Notes under the pieces: model-generated
Databases searched by the model: none
The model's input: only the letters and a program-made list of their open reading frames with translations
Told to the model about the DNA's origin: nothing
Made by a program: the position numbers and the translations under genes
Shown: piece by piece, positions 19,620 to 29,464 of the stretch
How the letters are laid out: every line of letters starts with the position of its first letter
How positions within the stretch are numbered: the stretch's first letter is position 1
Origin: Hyphococcus sp.
GTDB lineage: Bacteria > Pseudomonadota > Alphaproteobacteria > Caulobacterales > Parvularculaceae
Assembly (NCBI GenBank): GCA_028281665.1
Contig: JANQJK010000016.1
Location: 248,001-312,000, forward strand
Length of the DNA: 64,000 bases
Direction: 5' to 3'

Positions 19620-21062
19620 ATGGGCATATTTGAAACCCTTACCTACGCGCTTCCCGAACTTGCGCTCGCAATCGGTTCGATGGTCCTGCTCATTGTCGGC
19701 GTCTTTCTCGGCGACAAGTCCGCGCGCCAGATCGCCTATGCCAGCGTCGGGCTGCTGCTCGTGGCGCTCTTGCTGGTTGTGGTTGGTCCATCGGCCGGGC
19801 GCGCGTCGCTTTTCGACGGCGCCTTTGAAATCGACGCCTTCGCCGCTTTCGCCAAGGTGATCATCTTCGCCGCCGCCGCCATCGCGATCTTGATGTCGCA
19901 GCAGCTGATCGACGGCAAGGCCGGCGGCCGCTTCGAATACTCCGTGCTCATCGTCCTTGCGGCCTTCGGCATGGCGTTGATGGTCTCGGCGAACGATCTC
20001 ATCTCGCTTTACATGGGCATCGAGATGCAGAGCCTCGCGCTTTACATTCTCGCCTCATTCAACCGCGACAGTCGTCGTTCGACGGAAGCGGGCCTGAAAT
20101 ATTTCGTCCTCGGCGCGCTTTCGTCGGGGCTGCTGCTTTATGGCGCGTCACTGGTGTACGGCTTTTCCGGCTCGACGTCGTTTGACGAAATCGCGCGGGT
20201 CGCCGCCGCCGATCCGGACAATGCCGGGTTGATCGTCGGGCTGGTGTTCATGATCTGCGGGCTGGCCTTCAAGGTTTCCGCCGCGCCGTTCCATATGTGG
20301 ACACCCGACGTTTATGAAGGCGCGCCGACGCCTGTGACGGCGTTCTTCGCCGCCGCGCCGAAACTCGCCGCAATGGCGCTCTTTGCCCGCGCGCTCGTCG
20401 TTTCCTTTCCCGGCGTTCTTCAGGACTGGCAGCCGGTGATCGCCATGATCGCCGTCGCGTCCATGGTTGTCGGCGCCTTCTCCGCGATTGCACAGACAAA
20501 CATCAAACGCCTGATGGCGTATTCGTCGATCGGCCATATGGGGTACGCGCTTGTCGGCCTCGCCGCGGGGACGCGCGAGGGCGTGACGGCGGTGCTGATC
20601 TATATGGCGATTTACGTCGCCATGACTATTGGCGCGTTCGCCTGCATCCTGATGATGCGACGGCGCGGCGGCATGACCGAGAACATCGACGATCTGGCCG
20701 GCCTGACGAAGACCAACATGCCCCTGGCCGTCGTTCTGACGATCCTCCTGTTTTCGCTTGCCGGCGTCCCGCCGCTCGCCGGCTTCTTCGGCAAGTGGTT
20801 TGTCTTCTTTGCCGCTGTGGAGGCGGACCTCGTATGGCTCGCTGTTGTCGGCGTGCTGGCGAGCGCCGTATCGGCGTTCTACTATCTGCGCATCGTCTGG
20901 TTCATGTGGTTCGACGAGCCGGCGCCGGCTTTCGAACGCGACGCGGGGCCAACGCTGCGGTTTGCCGCATGGGGTTCGGCGCTTTTGATGATTCCGCTGC
21001 TGCCGATTTTCATCGGCCAGTTGCGACGGGTCGCCGAAACCGCTGCGGCGGCGCTGTTCTAA
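19620..21062 (+). CDS. nuoN: NADH-quinone oxidoreductase subunit N
   Basis: YMGIEMQSLALYILASFNR, AAPFHMWTPDVYEGAPTPVTAFFAAAPKLAA. Confidence 0.97.
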   Translation: MGIFETLTYALPELALAIGSMVLLIVGVFLGDKSARQIAYASVGLLLVALLLVVVGPSAGRASLFDGAFEIDAFAAFAKVIIFAAAAIAILMSQQLIDGKAGGRFEYSVLIVLAAFGMALMVSANDLISLYMGIEMQSLALYILASFNRDSRRSTEAGLKYFVLGALSSGLLLYGASLVYGFSGSTSFDEIARVAAADPDNAGLIVGLVFMICGLAFKVSAAPFHMWTPDVYEGAPTPVTAFFAAAPKLAAMALFARALVVSFPGVLQDWQPVIAMIAVASMVVGAFSAIAQTNIKRLMAYSSIGHMGYALVGLAAGTREGVTAVLIYMAIYVAMTIGAFACILMMRRRGGMTENIDDLAGLTKTNMPLAVVLTILLFSLAGVPPLAGFFGKWFVFFAAVEADLVWLAVVGVLASAVSAFYYLRIVWFMWFDEPAPAFERDAGPTLRFAAWGSALLMIPLLPIFIGQLRRVAETAAAALF

Positions 21063-21066
21063 GGCC

Positions 21067-21807
21067 GTGCAGCGCTTACCCACCGGCGCCCGTCTCGAAA
21101 CGTTCGACACAATCGATTCGACGAGCGCCGAGGCAAAACGGCGCGCCGCAGCGCGCGAAGCAGGGCCCTTATGGATTCTCGCCGGCGAACAGACCGCCGG
21201 TTACGGGCGGCGCGGCCGCGAATGGGACATGGGCGCAGGCAATTTCGCCGGCACATTTCTCTTCTCGCCGGAAGGCGATCCGGCTTCATTCGGACAGCTA
21301 TCCTTTGTCGCGGCGATCGCCGTTCTCTTTGCGCTCAGCGAATATGCGCGCGACGGCGTTCTCGCACTCAAATGGCCCAACGACATTCTGTGCGGGGGCG
21401 CGAAAATCAGCGGTTTGCTCCTGGAGCGGATCGATCACGACGACAAGGCGCTGGTGGCTCTTGGCATCGGCGTCAACATTGCCGCTGCGCCGGACGACTT
21501 GCCTTACCCGGCGGCGAAACTGATTGACGCAATGGATGGAGCCCCGCCGACGCCCGAAGAACTGGTCGTGCGAATCGATCATCACTTCTGGAATATGTAT
21601 ATGGCGTGGGGCAAACTCGGCTTCGCGCAGATCCGTGAAACATGGTTAAAGCACGCCCGGGGCGTCGGCGAGCCGATTGTCGTGCGTCTGCCCGGCGAAG
21701 AGCTGCGCGGTTATTTCGAAGGGCTCGACGAGACGGGCGCGCTTATCCTGCGACAGGGCGATGCCTGTCGCTATATCACCGCCGGCGAGATCATGTTTGG
21801 CGATTGA
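21067..21807 (+). CDS. birA: Biotin--[acetyl-CoA-carboxylase] ligase (GTG start)
   Basis: [50 protein letters not shown]. Confidence 0.93.
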   Translation: MQRLPTGARLETFDTIDSTSAEAKRRAAAREAGPLWILAGEQTAGYGRRGREWDMGAGNFAGTFLFSPEGDPASFGQLSFVAAIAVLFALSEYARDGVLALKWPNDILCGGAKISGLLLERIDHDDKALVALGIGVNIAAAPDDLPYPAAKLIDAMDGAPPTPEELVVRIDHHFWNMYMAWGKLGFAQIRETWLKHARGVGEPIVVRLPGEELRGYFEGLDETGALILRQGDACRYITAGEIMFGD

Positions 21808-21851
21808 GCGGCGCGCCCGCTATAATCGCCAAACGAACAAAAGGCTCCCGC

Positions 21852-22625
21852 ATGCTGCTTGCCATCGATGTCGGTAATACGAATTCAGTGATCGCGCTGT
21901 TTGAGGGCGATACGCCCGCATCGGTCTGGCGAACCTCCACGTCGTCGACCCGAACGGCGGATGAATACGCAGTCTGGCTGTCCGGTCTGATGGCCATGTC
22001 CGGCCGGCGGTTCGAAGACGTCAGCGAATGCATCATTTCCAACGTTGTGCCCCAGTCGATGTTTCACTTACGCAATCTGTCGCGTCGCTATTTCGGGTGT
22101 GAGCCTTTCGTCATCGCTCATGACAATATTCCGGGCGTTGCCGTGCGCATTCCGAAACCGTCCGAGGCCGGCGCGGACAGGCTCGTCAATTCCGTAGGCG
22201 CGTTTGTCGCCCATGGCGGACCGCTGATCGTGGTCGACAGCGGCACCGCCACGAACTTCGATGTTGTCGGCGCAGACGGTGCCTTTGAAGGGGGCGTTAT
22301 CGCGCCGGGCATCAATCTTTCGATGCAGGCCCTCCATGACGCCGCGGCGCGGCTGCCGCGCGTTGCGATCCAGCGCCCGCCGAAAGTGATCGGCACCGAT
22401 ACGGTCGGCGCCATGCAGACTGGCGTTTTCTGGGGCTATGTCAGTCTGATAGAGGGCGTGATCGACCGCATCCGGGCCGAGTACGCAACACCCATGAAGG
22501 TTGTGGCCACGGGAGGCATCGCTTCATTGTTTCAGGGCGCGACCGATCGCGTCGACATCTTCGATTCCGATCTGACCATTCGCGGTCTTAAGGAAATCCA
22601 TAAGCGCGTGAAGGCGCAAAACTAA
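21852..22625 (+). CDS. coaX: Type III pantothenate kinase
   Basis: [48 protein letters not shown]. Confidence 0.95.
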   Translation: MLLAIDVGNTNSVIALFEGDTPASVWRTSTSSTRTADEYAVWLSGLMAMSGRRFEDVSECIISNVVPQSMFHLRNLSRRYFGCEPFVIAHDNIPGVAVRIPKPSEAGADRLVNSVGAFVAHGGPLIVVDSGTATNFDVVGADGAFEGGVIAPGINLSMQALHDAAARLPRVAIQRPPKVIGTDTVGAMQTGVFWGYVSLIEGVIDRIRAEYATPMKVVATGGIASLFQGATDRVDIFDSDLTIRGLKEIHKRVKAQN

Positions 22626-24277
22626 TGTCGCGTAAAGAGTTAGTGTTTCTGCCGCTCGGCGGGTCCGGCGAGATCGGCATGAATATGAACCTGTATGGCT
22701 TCGGCACGGAAGCGAACCGCCAATGGATCATGATCGATTGCGGCGTCATGTTCGGCGATCTTGCGACGCCCGGCGTTGACCTGGTTTGTCCGGACCCGAC
22801 CTATATTCTTGAAGAACGCGAAGCGCTTCACGGGCTCTTGCTGACGCACGGTCATGAGGATCATATCGGCGCCGTTGCGCTCCTCGCGCCCAAACTCGGC
22901 TGCCCGATTTACGCAACCCCCTTCACCGCGGCGCTCGTTCGCCGCAAGCTTGACGAGTACGGTGTCAACGACGCGCCGCTTCGCGTGATCGATATGAACT
23001 CTACGCTGTCTCTCGGGCCCTTCGACCTTGAATATGTGACGCTGACGCATTCGATCCCCGAACCCTCGGCGATTGTGATTCGCACCGAACTCGGAGCGGT
23101 GCTGCACACCGGCGACTGGAAGATCGATCCGTCCCCGACGCTAGGTCCGACCGCCGACGATGCGGCCATTCGCAAGCTTGGCGATGAGGGGCTGCTCGCC
23201 ATGGTGTGCGATTCGACAAACGTCTTTTCGAAAGGGGAATCCGGGTCGGAATCGAAGGTCCGAAAAAATCTTGTCGAACTCATCGGCAGGCAGGAGGGCC
23301 GCGTTGCCGTAACGACCTTCGCGTCGAATGTGTCGCGCGTCGTTTCCATTTGCGAGGCTGCGGCGGCGACCGACCGCAGCGTTTGCCTGCTCGGGCGGTC
23401 GATGCTGCGCATTGTCGACGCCGCCCGTGAAGTCGGCATTCTTCCCGAGACGCTTTCATTCGTCGATCCTAAGGACGCCGGTCATCTGCCGCGCCAGCAT
23501 GTCCTTTATCTTTGCACCGGCAGTCAGGGCGAACCGCGCGCCGCGCTCGCGCGCATCGCACGGGACGATCATCGCGATCTTGTGCTCGGGGACGGGGACA
23601 CGGTGATCTTTTCGTCAAAGATCATTCCGGGCAATGACCGGGAAATCTACAATCTGCAAAACGATCTCGTGGATCGCGGCGTCCATATCGTCACGGAAAA
23701 AGACGAATTCATCCACGTATCGGGCCATCCCTGTCGCGACGAACTGAAGGCGATGTATGAGTGGGCCCGTCCGCATATCGCGATCCCCGTTCATGGCGAG
23801 GCGCGCCATTTGGAAGAACACGCGGACTTTGCGTCTTCTTTGGGCGTCGCTGAAACGCTGGCGCCGCGCAATGGCGATCTGATCCGGCTGGCGCCGGAAG
23901 GACCGGAAATCATCGAAGAGGCGCCCGCCGGCCGCATGTATCTTGACGGCGACGCGCTGCTGCCGGACGGCGCTGCGCCAATGCGCGAGCGGCGAAAACT
24001 TGGCTATGCGGGCGTTGTCGTCGTGTCGCTGCTGCTGGATCGGTCGGGGGCGTCCGAGGGAGCGCCCCGGATTTTTTGCAAGGGCGTTTTTGCCGGCGAC
24101 GCGCTGGCTGACCTGGCGGACGACATCGCCGTCGCGGTCGACGAACTGCCGAAGAAAAAGCGCCGGGACGATGACGCTGTTGAGATTGCGATCCGCCGTG
24201 CAGCGCGCGAGTTCTTCGACGATGTCTGGGGCAAGCGGCCCCTTATCGAAACGCACATTCTTCGGAGCAGCTCATGA
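22625..24277 (+). CDS. rnj: Ribonuclease J (MBL/beta-CASP)
   Basis: LPLGGSGEIGMNMNLYGF, LTHGHEDHIGAVALL, CTGSQGEPRAALARI, HVSGHPCRDELK. Confidence 0.95.
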   Translation: MSRKELVFLPLGGSGEIGMNMNLYGFGTEANRQWIMIDCGVMFGDLATPGVDLVCPDPTYILEEREALHGLLLTHGHEDHIGAVALLAPKLGCPIYATPFTAALVRRKLDEYGVNDAPLRVIDMNSTLSLGPFDLEYVTLTHSIPEPSAIVIRTELGAVLHTGDWKIDPSPTLGPTADDAAIRKLGDEGLLAMVCDSTNVFSKGESGSESKVRKNLVELIGRQEGRVAVTTFASNVSRVVSICEAAAATDRSVCLLGRSMLRIVDAAREVGILPETLSFVDPKDAGHLPRQHVLYLCTGSQGEPRAALARIARDDHRDLVLGDGDTVIFSSKIIPGNDREIYNLQNDLVDRGVHIVTEKDEFIHVSGHPCRDELKAMYEWARPHIAIPVHGEARHLEEHADFASSLGVAETLAPRNGDLIRLAPEGPEIIEEAPAGRMYLDGDALLPDGAAPMRERRKLGYAGVVVVSLLLDRSGASEGAPRIFCKGVFAGDALADLADDIAVAVDELPKKKRRDDDAVEIAIRRAAREFFDDVWGKRPLIETHILRSSS

Positions 24278-24519
24278 ATATCGCGGCCGTCATCGTCGTT
24301 TTTATCATCTGGTGGTGGATTGTTTTTCTCGCCGTATTGCCCATGGGCGTTCAAAGCCGCTGGGAGACGGGCGACGATGGCGTCGAGGGTGCGGACCCGG
24401 GCGCGCCGAACGATCCGCAACTGAAAAAAAAGGCGATCCGCGCGACGGTGATCGCGTTCGCGCTGACGGTGGTTACGGCGGCGATCATCGCCAGCGGCCT
24501 CGTTAGCTTTCGCGACTAG
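24274..24519 (+). CDS. DUF1467 family small membrane protein
   Basis: WWWIVFLAVLPMGVQSRWE...APNDPQLKKKA typical of DUF1467; overlaps rnj stop by 4 nt. Confidence 0.85.
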   Translation: MNIAAVIVVFIIWWWIVFLAVLPMGVQSRWETGDDGVEGADPGAPNDPQLKKKAIRATVIAFALTVVTAAIIASGLVSFRD

Positions 24520-24601
24520 CGCACGCCGTCTTGCCAAGGCCGCCGGGCTGGAATAGCAACGCCTCCATCAGCGCTCTCGGACGGGGCGCATGGGAGCGGC
24601 C

Positions 24602-26047
24602 ATGAGTGATACACCGCACACGGATGAAGCGGAGGACGGCGTCGACGCGATTGTCGAGGACGCCCAGTTCGCTGAAGACAGAACGCTCAGCCCGGATTTT
24701 GTCGATGCGGTGGTTGTCGCAATTGAAAAAGGCGATCCGCTTGAATTTGAATATCTGACGCGCGAACTCCATCCTGCAGACATAGCCGATCTGATCGGCC
24801 TGTTGAGCGACGACGACCGGACGCGCCTTATCGAGATGAAAAGCGGCGCCCTGGCGGCGGACGTTCTGGCTGAACTCGACAATGATTTGCGCGAAGATGT
24901 CGTTGAGGCGATGGACCCCGCAAAGGTCGCAGAAGCGGTCGTCGAACTCGACACCGATGACGCGGCCTTCGTGCTGGAAGACCTGGACGAGGAAAAACGC
25001 TCGGAAATCCTTGCCGAGGTGCCGCTTGAAGAGCGGCTCGCGGTGCGGGCGGCGCTTGAATATGAGGAAGAGAGCGCCGGGCGCGTCATGCAGCGCGAGT
25101 TTTTCGCCGCGCCCGGCTATTGGACGGTGGGCCAGATCATTGATCGCCTGCGGTCGACGGAGGATTTGCCCGACCGGTTTTATGAAGTCTTTGTGGTCGA
25201 TCCGGCGTTCAAGCCCATCGGCGAGGTGCCGCTGTCTACGCTCCTGAAGTGTCCGCGCGAAACGCGTATTGACGACATCATGCTGACGACCGCGCAGAAG
25301 ATCCCGGTCACCATGGACCAGGAAGAAGTCGCCTATCTTTTCGAGCAGTACAACCTGATCTCGTCGCCCGTCGTTGACGCTGCGGATCGCCTCGTCGGTA
25401 TGATCACGGTGGACGATGTCGTGGAGATGGTGCGGGAGGAAACGCAGGAAGACATGCTCGCGCTCGGCGGCGTCGAGGCTGATACGGGTCTTTCCGATAC
25501 GGTCATGGAGACCGTGCAGTCGCGATTCTCATGGCTTGCGGTCAACCTTGCAACGGCGATCCTTGCGTCTCTGGTCATTGCTTTCTTTGACGGGGCGATC
25601 GAACAGGTTGTTGCGCTTGCCGTGTTGATGCCGATCGTGGCGTCCATGGGCGGCAATGCGGGAACCCAGACGCTGACCGTCGCCGTGCGCTCCATTGCAA
25701 CGAAGGATTTAACGCCCTCCAACGCCGCGCGGATCATCTGGCGCGAAGCGTTGGTCGGGCTCGCCAACGGCGTATTGTTCGCGGTGATTATGGGCGCTTT
25801 GGCGGCTCTCTGGTATTATCTTTCCGGTTGGGGCGAGCGGGGCGACGCCATCGGTCTCGGCGCCGTTGTCGGCGCGGCCATGATTATCAATCTTCTTTGC
25901 GCGGGGCTTGCCGGCATACTCGTGCCGTTGGGCCTCCAGCGCGCCGGACAGGATCCGGCCGTCTCTTCCGCTGTCTTCGTTACAACGGTCACGGATATTG
26001 TCGGCTTTTTTGTCTTTCTCGGCCTTGCGGCGGTCGTGCTGCTCTAA
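24602..26047 (+). CDS. mgtE: Magnesium transporter MgtE
   Basis: MgtE_N helices, CBS pair, C-terminal VLMPIVASMGGNAGTQTLTVAVRSIA and TTVTDIVGFFVFLGLA. Confidence 0.95.
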   Translation: MSDTPHTDEAEDGVDAIVEDAQFAEDRTLSPDFVDAVVVAIEKGDPLEFEYLTRELHPADIADLIGLLSDDDRTRLIEMKSGALAADVLAELDNDLREDVVEAMDPAKVAEAVVELDTDDAAFVLEDLDEEKRSEILAEVPLEERLAVRAALEYEEESAGRVMQREFFAAPGYWTVGQIIDRLRSTEDLPDRFYEVFVVDPAFKPIGEVPLSTLLKCPRETRIDDIMLTTAQKIPVTMDQEEVAYLFEQYNLISSPVVDAADRLVGMITVDDVVEMVREETQEDMLALGGVEADTGLSDTVMETVQSRFSWLAVNLATAILASLVIAFFDGAIEQVVALAVLMPIVASMGGNAGTQTLTVAVRSIATKDLTPSNAARIIWREALVGLANGVLFAVIMGALAALWYYLSGWGERGDAIGLGAVVGAAMIINLLCAGLAGILVPLGLQRAGQDPAVSSAVFVTTVTDIVGFFVFLGLAAVVLL

Positions 26048-26057
26048 GACGCGGCGA

Positions 26058-26092
26058 GGCCGGCGAAAGAACCCATTGGTCCTTCGCCGGCC
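26058..26092 (+). terminator. Stem-loop terminator-like element downstream of mgtE
   Basis: GGCCGGCGAAaga...CCTTCGCCGGCC hairpin 11 nt after the mgtE stop; no strong T-tract. Confidence 0.55.
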
Positions 26093-26108
26093 TTAACTCA
26101 TCGCTCCG

Positions 26109-26635
26109 TTAGCGAAGCGCGGGTCTCAGAATGCGCCAGTAGACGAGGGCGCCCGCGATCAAAATGATCAGCATTCCCGGTTCCGGAACGTCGACCGGCG
26201 GTTCTTCCGGCGGAATGACCGGCGGCACGTGAATCGGCGGCGGGCCAAATGTCGGCGGTAGTGACGGCACAGGCAGTTCCGGCGGATAAGCTCGCGGCTC
26301 ATCTTTTGGCGCCTGCGGCGTTGCTGGCGGAACCCGCCCGGTTTCGATCACTGGCGCCGGGCTATAGCCGGCGAGGCGCGTCGGAACGGGGCGGGGCGTC
26401 AAAAAGAACGGCTGGCGGCCCTCCGCTGGCCTTCTTCTTCGCCTTCGCCGCAACAACCGCAATTGACGACAATGTCGTTGCGGATGTCGCCCACGGCGCG
26501 CGCTAACCAATCGGCGTACTCGTCGTCGGCGACGGCGCTTGCGCCGCCATTGCCGCCGAAGCCGCCGGTCCAAATGATCGCGCCCGCAAGAATCAGGGCG
26601 GCGATGATGTTTGCGATCCCATTGCTGCCAAGCAT
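26109..26635 (-). pseudogene. Putative PEP-CTERM-like small secreted protein, split by an apparent single-base frameshift in a T5 run (26401-26405 on + as A5)
   Basis: 5' frame: MLGSNGIANIIAALILAGAIIW...VVNCGCCGEGEEEGQRRAASRSF*; 3' frame: LTPRPVPTRLAGYSP...PPVDVPEPGMLIILIAGALVYWRILRPALR*. Adding one T joins the frames exactly; good SD (AGAGGA) at the start. Confidence 0.6.
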
Positions 26636-27069
26636 GACAATCCTCTGTTGCCCCGAACTTCCCCACTGAGCGCCCGCCATGATAACGGCCGTCCCGAGCC
26701 AATGGCCGAAGCAATCGCCATTCGCACGGGGTCAGACTTCACAAGTCCCGTGCCAAGCGGCCCGATCCGGCCGAAAACGCGAAATTGACCGGTAATCAAC
26801 GCGTTACCGCGGGGCGTGTGCAGTTTTTGGGGGAATCGCGAGCGGGTTTTCTAACGGCAATTGTCCCAAAACCGGCCAGAATCAGCGCATGTGCAGAATT
26901 GACACAGAATTGCGGCCCGAACCGGCGCGGCAGGCGGTCCGTCTACCCAAGCCCGGGGCCATGTGTTACGTAAAGGTTAATGCGGCGCGCCGGGGGCGTT
27001 GCAGCATAGTTCGGATTTGCCTTGCGCGGCGTGGCTTCGTGAGGGTGGTGAAGAGGGGCAGCAGGTCTG

Positions 27070-28041
27070 ATGCGGACGGGTGATACCGGTCTCAATCTGA
27101 TCAAGGGATATGAAGGGCTGCGCATGGCGGCCCATTATGCGCCCAATGAGCAGTGGACCGTTGGGTACGGTCACACCACGACGGCGCGACACGGCATGTC
27201 GGTCACCGAGGGCGACGCGGAAAGGCTGCTCCGCGAAGATGTCAAACCGATCGAGCAACTGATTTCGGACACGGTTCGCGCACCCCTTAACCAGAACGAG
27301 CATGACGCCCTGACGTCGCTGATTTTCAACATCGGCGAGGAGAACTGGAATCGGTCAACCGTGCTGCGCAAGCTGAACGCCGGGGACAAGATCGGCGCCG
27401 CCGACGCTTTCGAGATGTGGACCAAGGCGTTTGTCAACAATGAGCTGGTCTCCCTCGACGGCCTGGTGCGTCGCCGTGCGGCGGAGAAGTCGCTGTTCCT
27501 GATGCCGACGGATGCGTCGCTGGTTGTTCCGAGTTCGGATGTTTCGCCGGCTGCTGAATGCGAGCCGGAATTTATCTCGGACAAGGTTCTGGCTGCGAAG
27601 CCCGCTGTTGATTTCCACCAGATTCGCGAGAACCGGAAAAAGGCGCTGTCCCCGGAGGAACGGGCCGCGCGGACGCGGGCCCTGTTTGCGGCGACCCAGG
27701 CGCTTTCCGGCGATCCCACCAAGATGATTATTTCCAAGGAAGAAGAATACGCGGATATGGGAATAACGGTCGGCGCCGTGCTTGCGGGGCTGCTGGCGCT
27801 CGTGATGACGGTGATGGGCGCGGTTCTTCTGCTGGGGCAGGAGGCCCCGGGCGTTGCCGAGAGGCTCGGGCTCTCCTATGAGCGCTTTGCAACGATATTT
27901 GAGAACCTGCCAATGTGGCTCGCCGCGATCGGCGCAGCCATGTGTTACTTCATCCTTTACATTCTCGTGAAACGGCTCTCCCGCCATGACCTGAAACGTC
28001 AGCGCGCACAGGATGTCGCGCGGCTGCGAATTGCTGAATAA
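27070..28041 (+). CDS. spmX: SpmX-like protein: GH24 muramidase domain plus two C-terminal TM helices
   Basis: YEGLRMAAHYAPNEQWTVGYGHTTTARHGMSVTEGDAERLL, LNQNEHDALTSLIFNIG...STVLRKLN, LVRRRAAEKSLFL; charged linker; two TM segments at the C-terminus, as in Caulobacter SpmX. Confidence 0.82.
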   Translation: MRTGDTGLNLIKGYEGLRMAAHYAPNEQWTVGYGHTTTARHGMSVTEGDAERLLREDVKPIEQLISDTVRAPLNQNEHDALTSLIFNIGEENWNRSTVLRKLNAGDKIGAADAFEMWTKAFVNNELVSLDGLVRRRAAEKSLFLMPTDASLVVPSSDVSPAAECEPEFISDKVLAAKPAVDFHQIRENRKKALSPEERAARTRALFAATQALSGDPTKMIISKEEEYADMGITVGAVLAGLLALVMTVMGAVLLLGQEAPGVAERLGLSYERFATIFENLPMWLAAIGAAMCYFILYILVKRLSRHDLKRQRAQDVARLRIAE

Positions 28042-28071
28042 GTCTCACCGAATGCCGCCAAAAGACTTTTG

Positions 28072-28503
28072 ATGGCTTTGCATCTCCTAAAGCTGTGCGT
28101 CGGCGCAGCATCTGTTGACGATCAGAAAGCCTGGATCAGAAAACGCGTCGCGCAGAACGAAAGCGACGGTCGCGGGCGCGTCCATGACTGCGTGACGCGG
28201 ATGCGGCCGCGGCGCGCTGATGAGTTGGTTGACGGCGGCTCGCTTTACTGGGTCATCAAGGGCGTTGTGCTCGCGCGTCAGCGTATCCTCAAGCTGGAGC
28301 CCCGACCGGGCGGCGACGGCGTCGAGCGGACGGCAATTATCCTTCAGCCCCGGCTGCACCTTACGGAACCCCAGCCGCGTCGCGCATTTCAGGGTTGGCG
28401 CTATCTCAAGCCGGAAGATGCGCCTGCCGATATCGCGGTCCGTGGCGGCAAGCCGCCGCCGCCGGAACTCTCGTCAGCGCTGGCCGACCTCGGTCTCCTT
28501 TAG
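28072..28503 (+). CDS. DUF1489 family protein
   Basis: MALHLLKLCVGAASVDDQKAWI...TRMRPRRADELVDGGSLYWVIKGVVLARQRIL...GWRYLKPEDAPAD. Confidence 0.88.
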   Translation: MALHLLKLCVGAASVDDQKAWIRKRVAQNESDGRGRVHDCVTRMRPRRADELVDGGSLYWVIKGVVLARQRILKLEPRPGGDGVERTAIILQPRLHLTEPQPRRAFQGWRYLKPEDAPADIAVRGGKPPPPELSSALADLGLL

Positions 28504-28696
28504 GAACAATTGTCGATGTCCTGGGGAATAAAGGCTCCCCTGCGGCGCTGCGAATTTCCGCAAAAAACCGAAAAAATCGACCGATTGCCAAGGCCGGCGA
28601 TGATTTGCCTCCTTGGCGGGCCAGACGCGGAGCGATATGGTGTATCATGCCAATCGATTCCGGCCCCGTTGGCGTATCTGAACAGGAGACTGCGAT

Positions 28697-29461
28697 TTGC
28701 GTGCGTTGAAGGTCGTATTGCTGGTGTTCGCAGCCGGTACGCTTGCCGCCTGTTCAACCCTTTCCGGCGGCGCGGAGACCGCGAGCGGCGCTGACGACGC
28801 TTACTCGAACCCGCGGGAAATAGAGGCGCAGACCAAGCTGGCGCGTTTGCAGACGGAAAATGCGCGGCTTGCAAATCGCGTCCTGGAGCTGCAACGCGAA
28901 AACGACCAGCTGAGGAAGGCGAAGGCTGCTGCGGCGGCGGTCGATAACGCGGCGCAGACAGCCGAAGCCGAGCCGGCTTCGGAGCCCGCCGAAACCGTTG
29001 TGGCGCTGCGTGAGCCCGAAGTTCTCAAACAGCCTGTTGTCGACAATCCTGAAACGCCGGAAATGACGAGTACGGAAGTGCCGGTGGAGCCGGCGCCCCG
29101 ACTGACGCAGCCGACCTTTGAGTCGACGGATGCGGTGTTTGAAAACGAAGCGGGTTCAGAGGCGCGCACGCCGGCAATGCTGTTTGGCGTTCACCTTGCG
29201 TCTTACCGTCAGGAAGACGAGGCGCGCGAAGGCTGGCGCAAATTGCAACGGGAGAATCCCGACGAACTCGGATTGCTGGAGCCGCGGCTGGAGACAGTGG
29301 ATGTGCCTGAACGCGGATCGTTCCTGCGTCTGATTGGCGGCGGTCTTTCTTCGCGCGAAAAGGCCGAGGCGCTTTGCTCCAATCTCAAAACCAAGGGACT
29401 CTATTGTTCGGTGTCGGATTTCTCCGGAGAGCGCCTCTCCCTGGTTGAAAATACTGGATGA
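28697..29461 (+). CDS. SPOR domain-containing lipoprotein
   Basis: Lipobox GTLAAC; coiled-coil; C-terminal FGVHLASYRQEDEAREGWRKLQRENPDEL...LIGGGLSSREKAEALCSNLKTKGLYCSV; TTG start. Confidence 0.82.
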   Translation: MRALKVVLLVFAAGTLAACSTLSGGAETASGADDAYSNPREIEAQTKLARLQTENARLANRVLELQRENDQLRKAKAAAAAVDNAAQTAEAEPASEPAETVVALREPEVLKQPVVDNPETPEMTSTEVPVEPAPRLTQPTFESTDAVFENEAGSEARTPAMLFGVHLASYRQEDEAREGWRKLQRENPDELGLLEPRLETVDVPERGSFLRLIGGGLSSREKAEALCSNLKTKGLYCSVSDFSGERLSLVENTG

Positions 29462-29464
29462 CCC

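Noticed and set aside
27070-27500. Prophage endolysin, hence a prophage at 27 kb
   Set aside because: The GH24 domain is followed by a linker and two TMs (SpmX architecture), and no holin, tail or integrase genes surround it.
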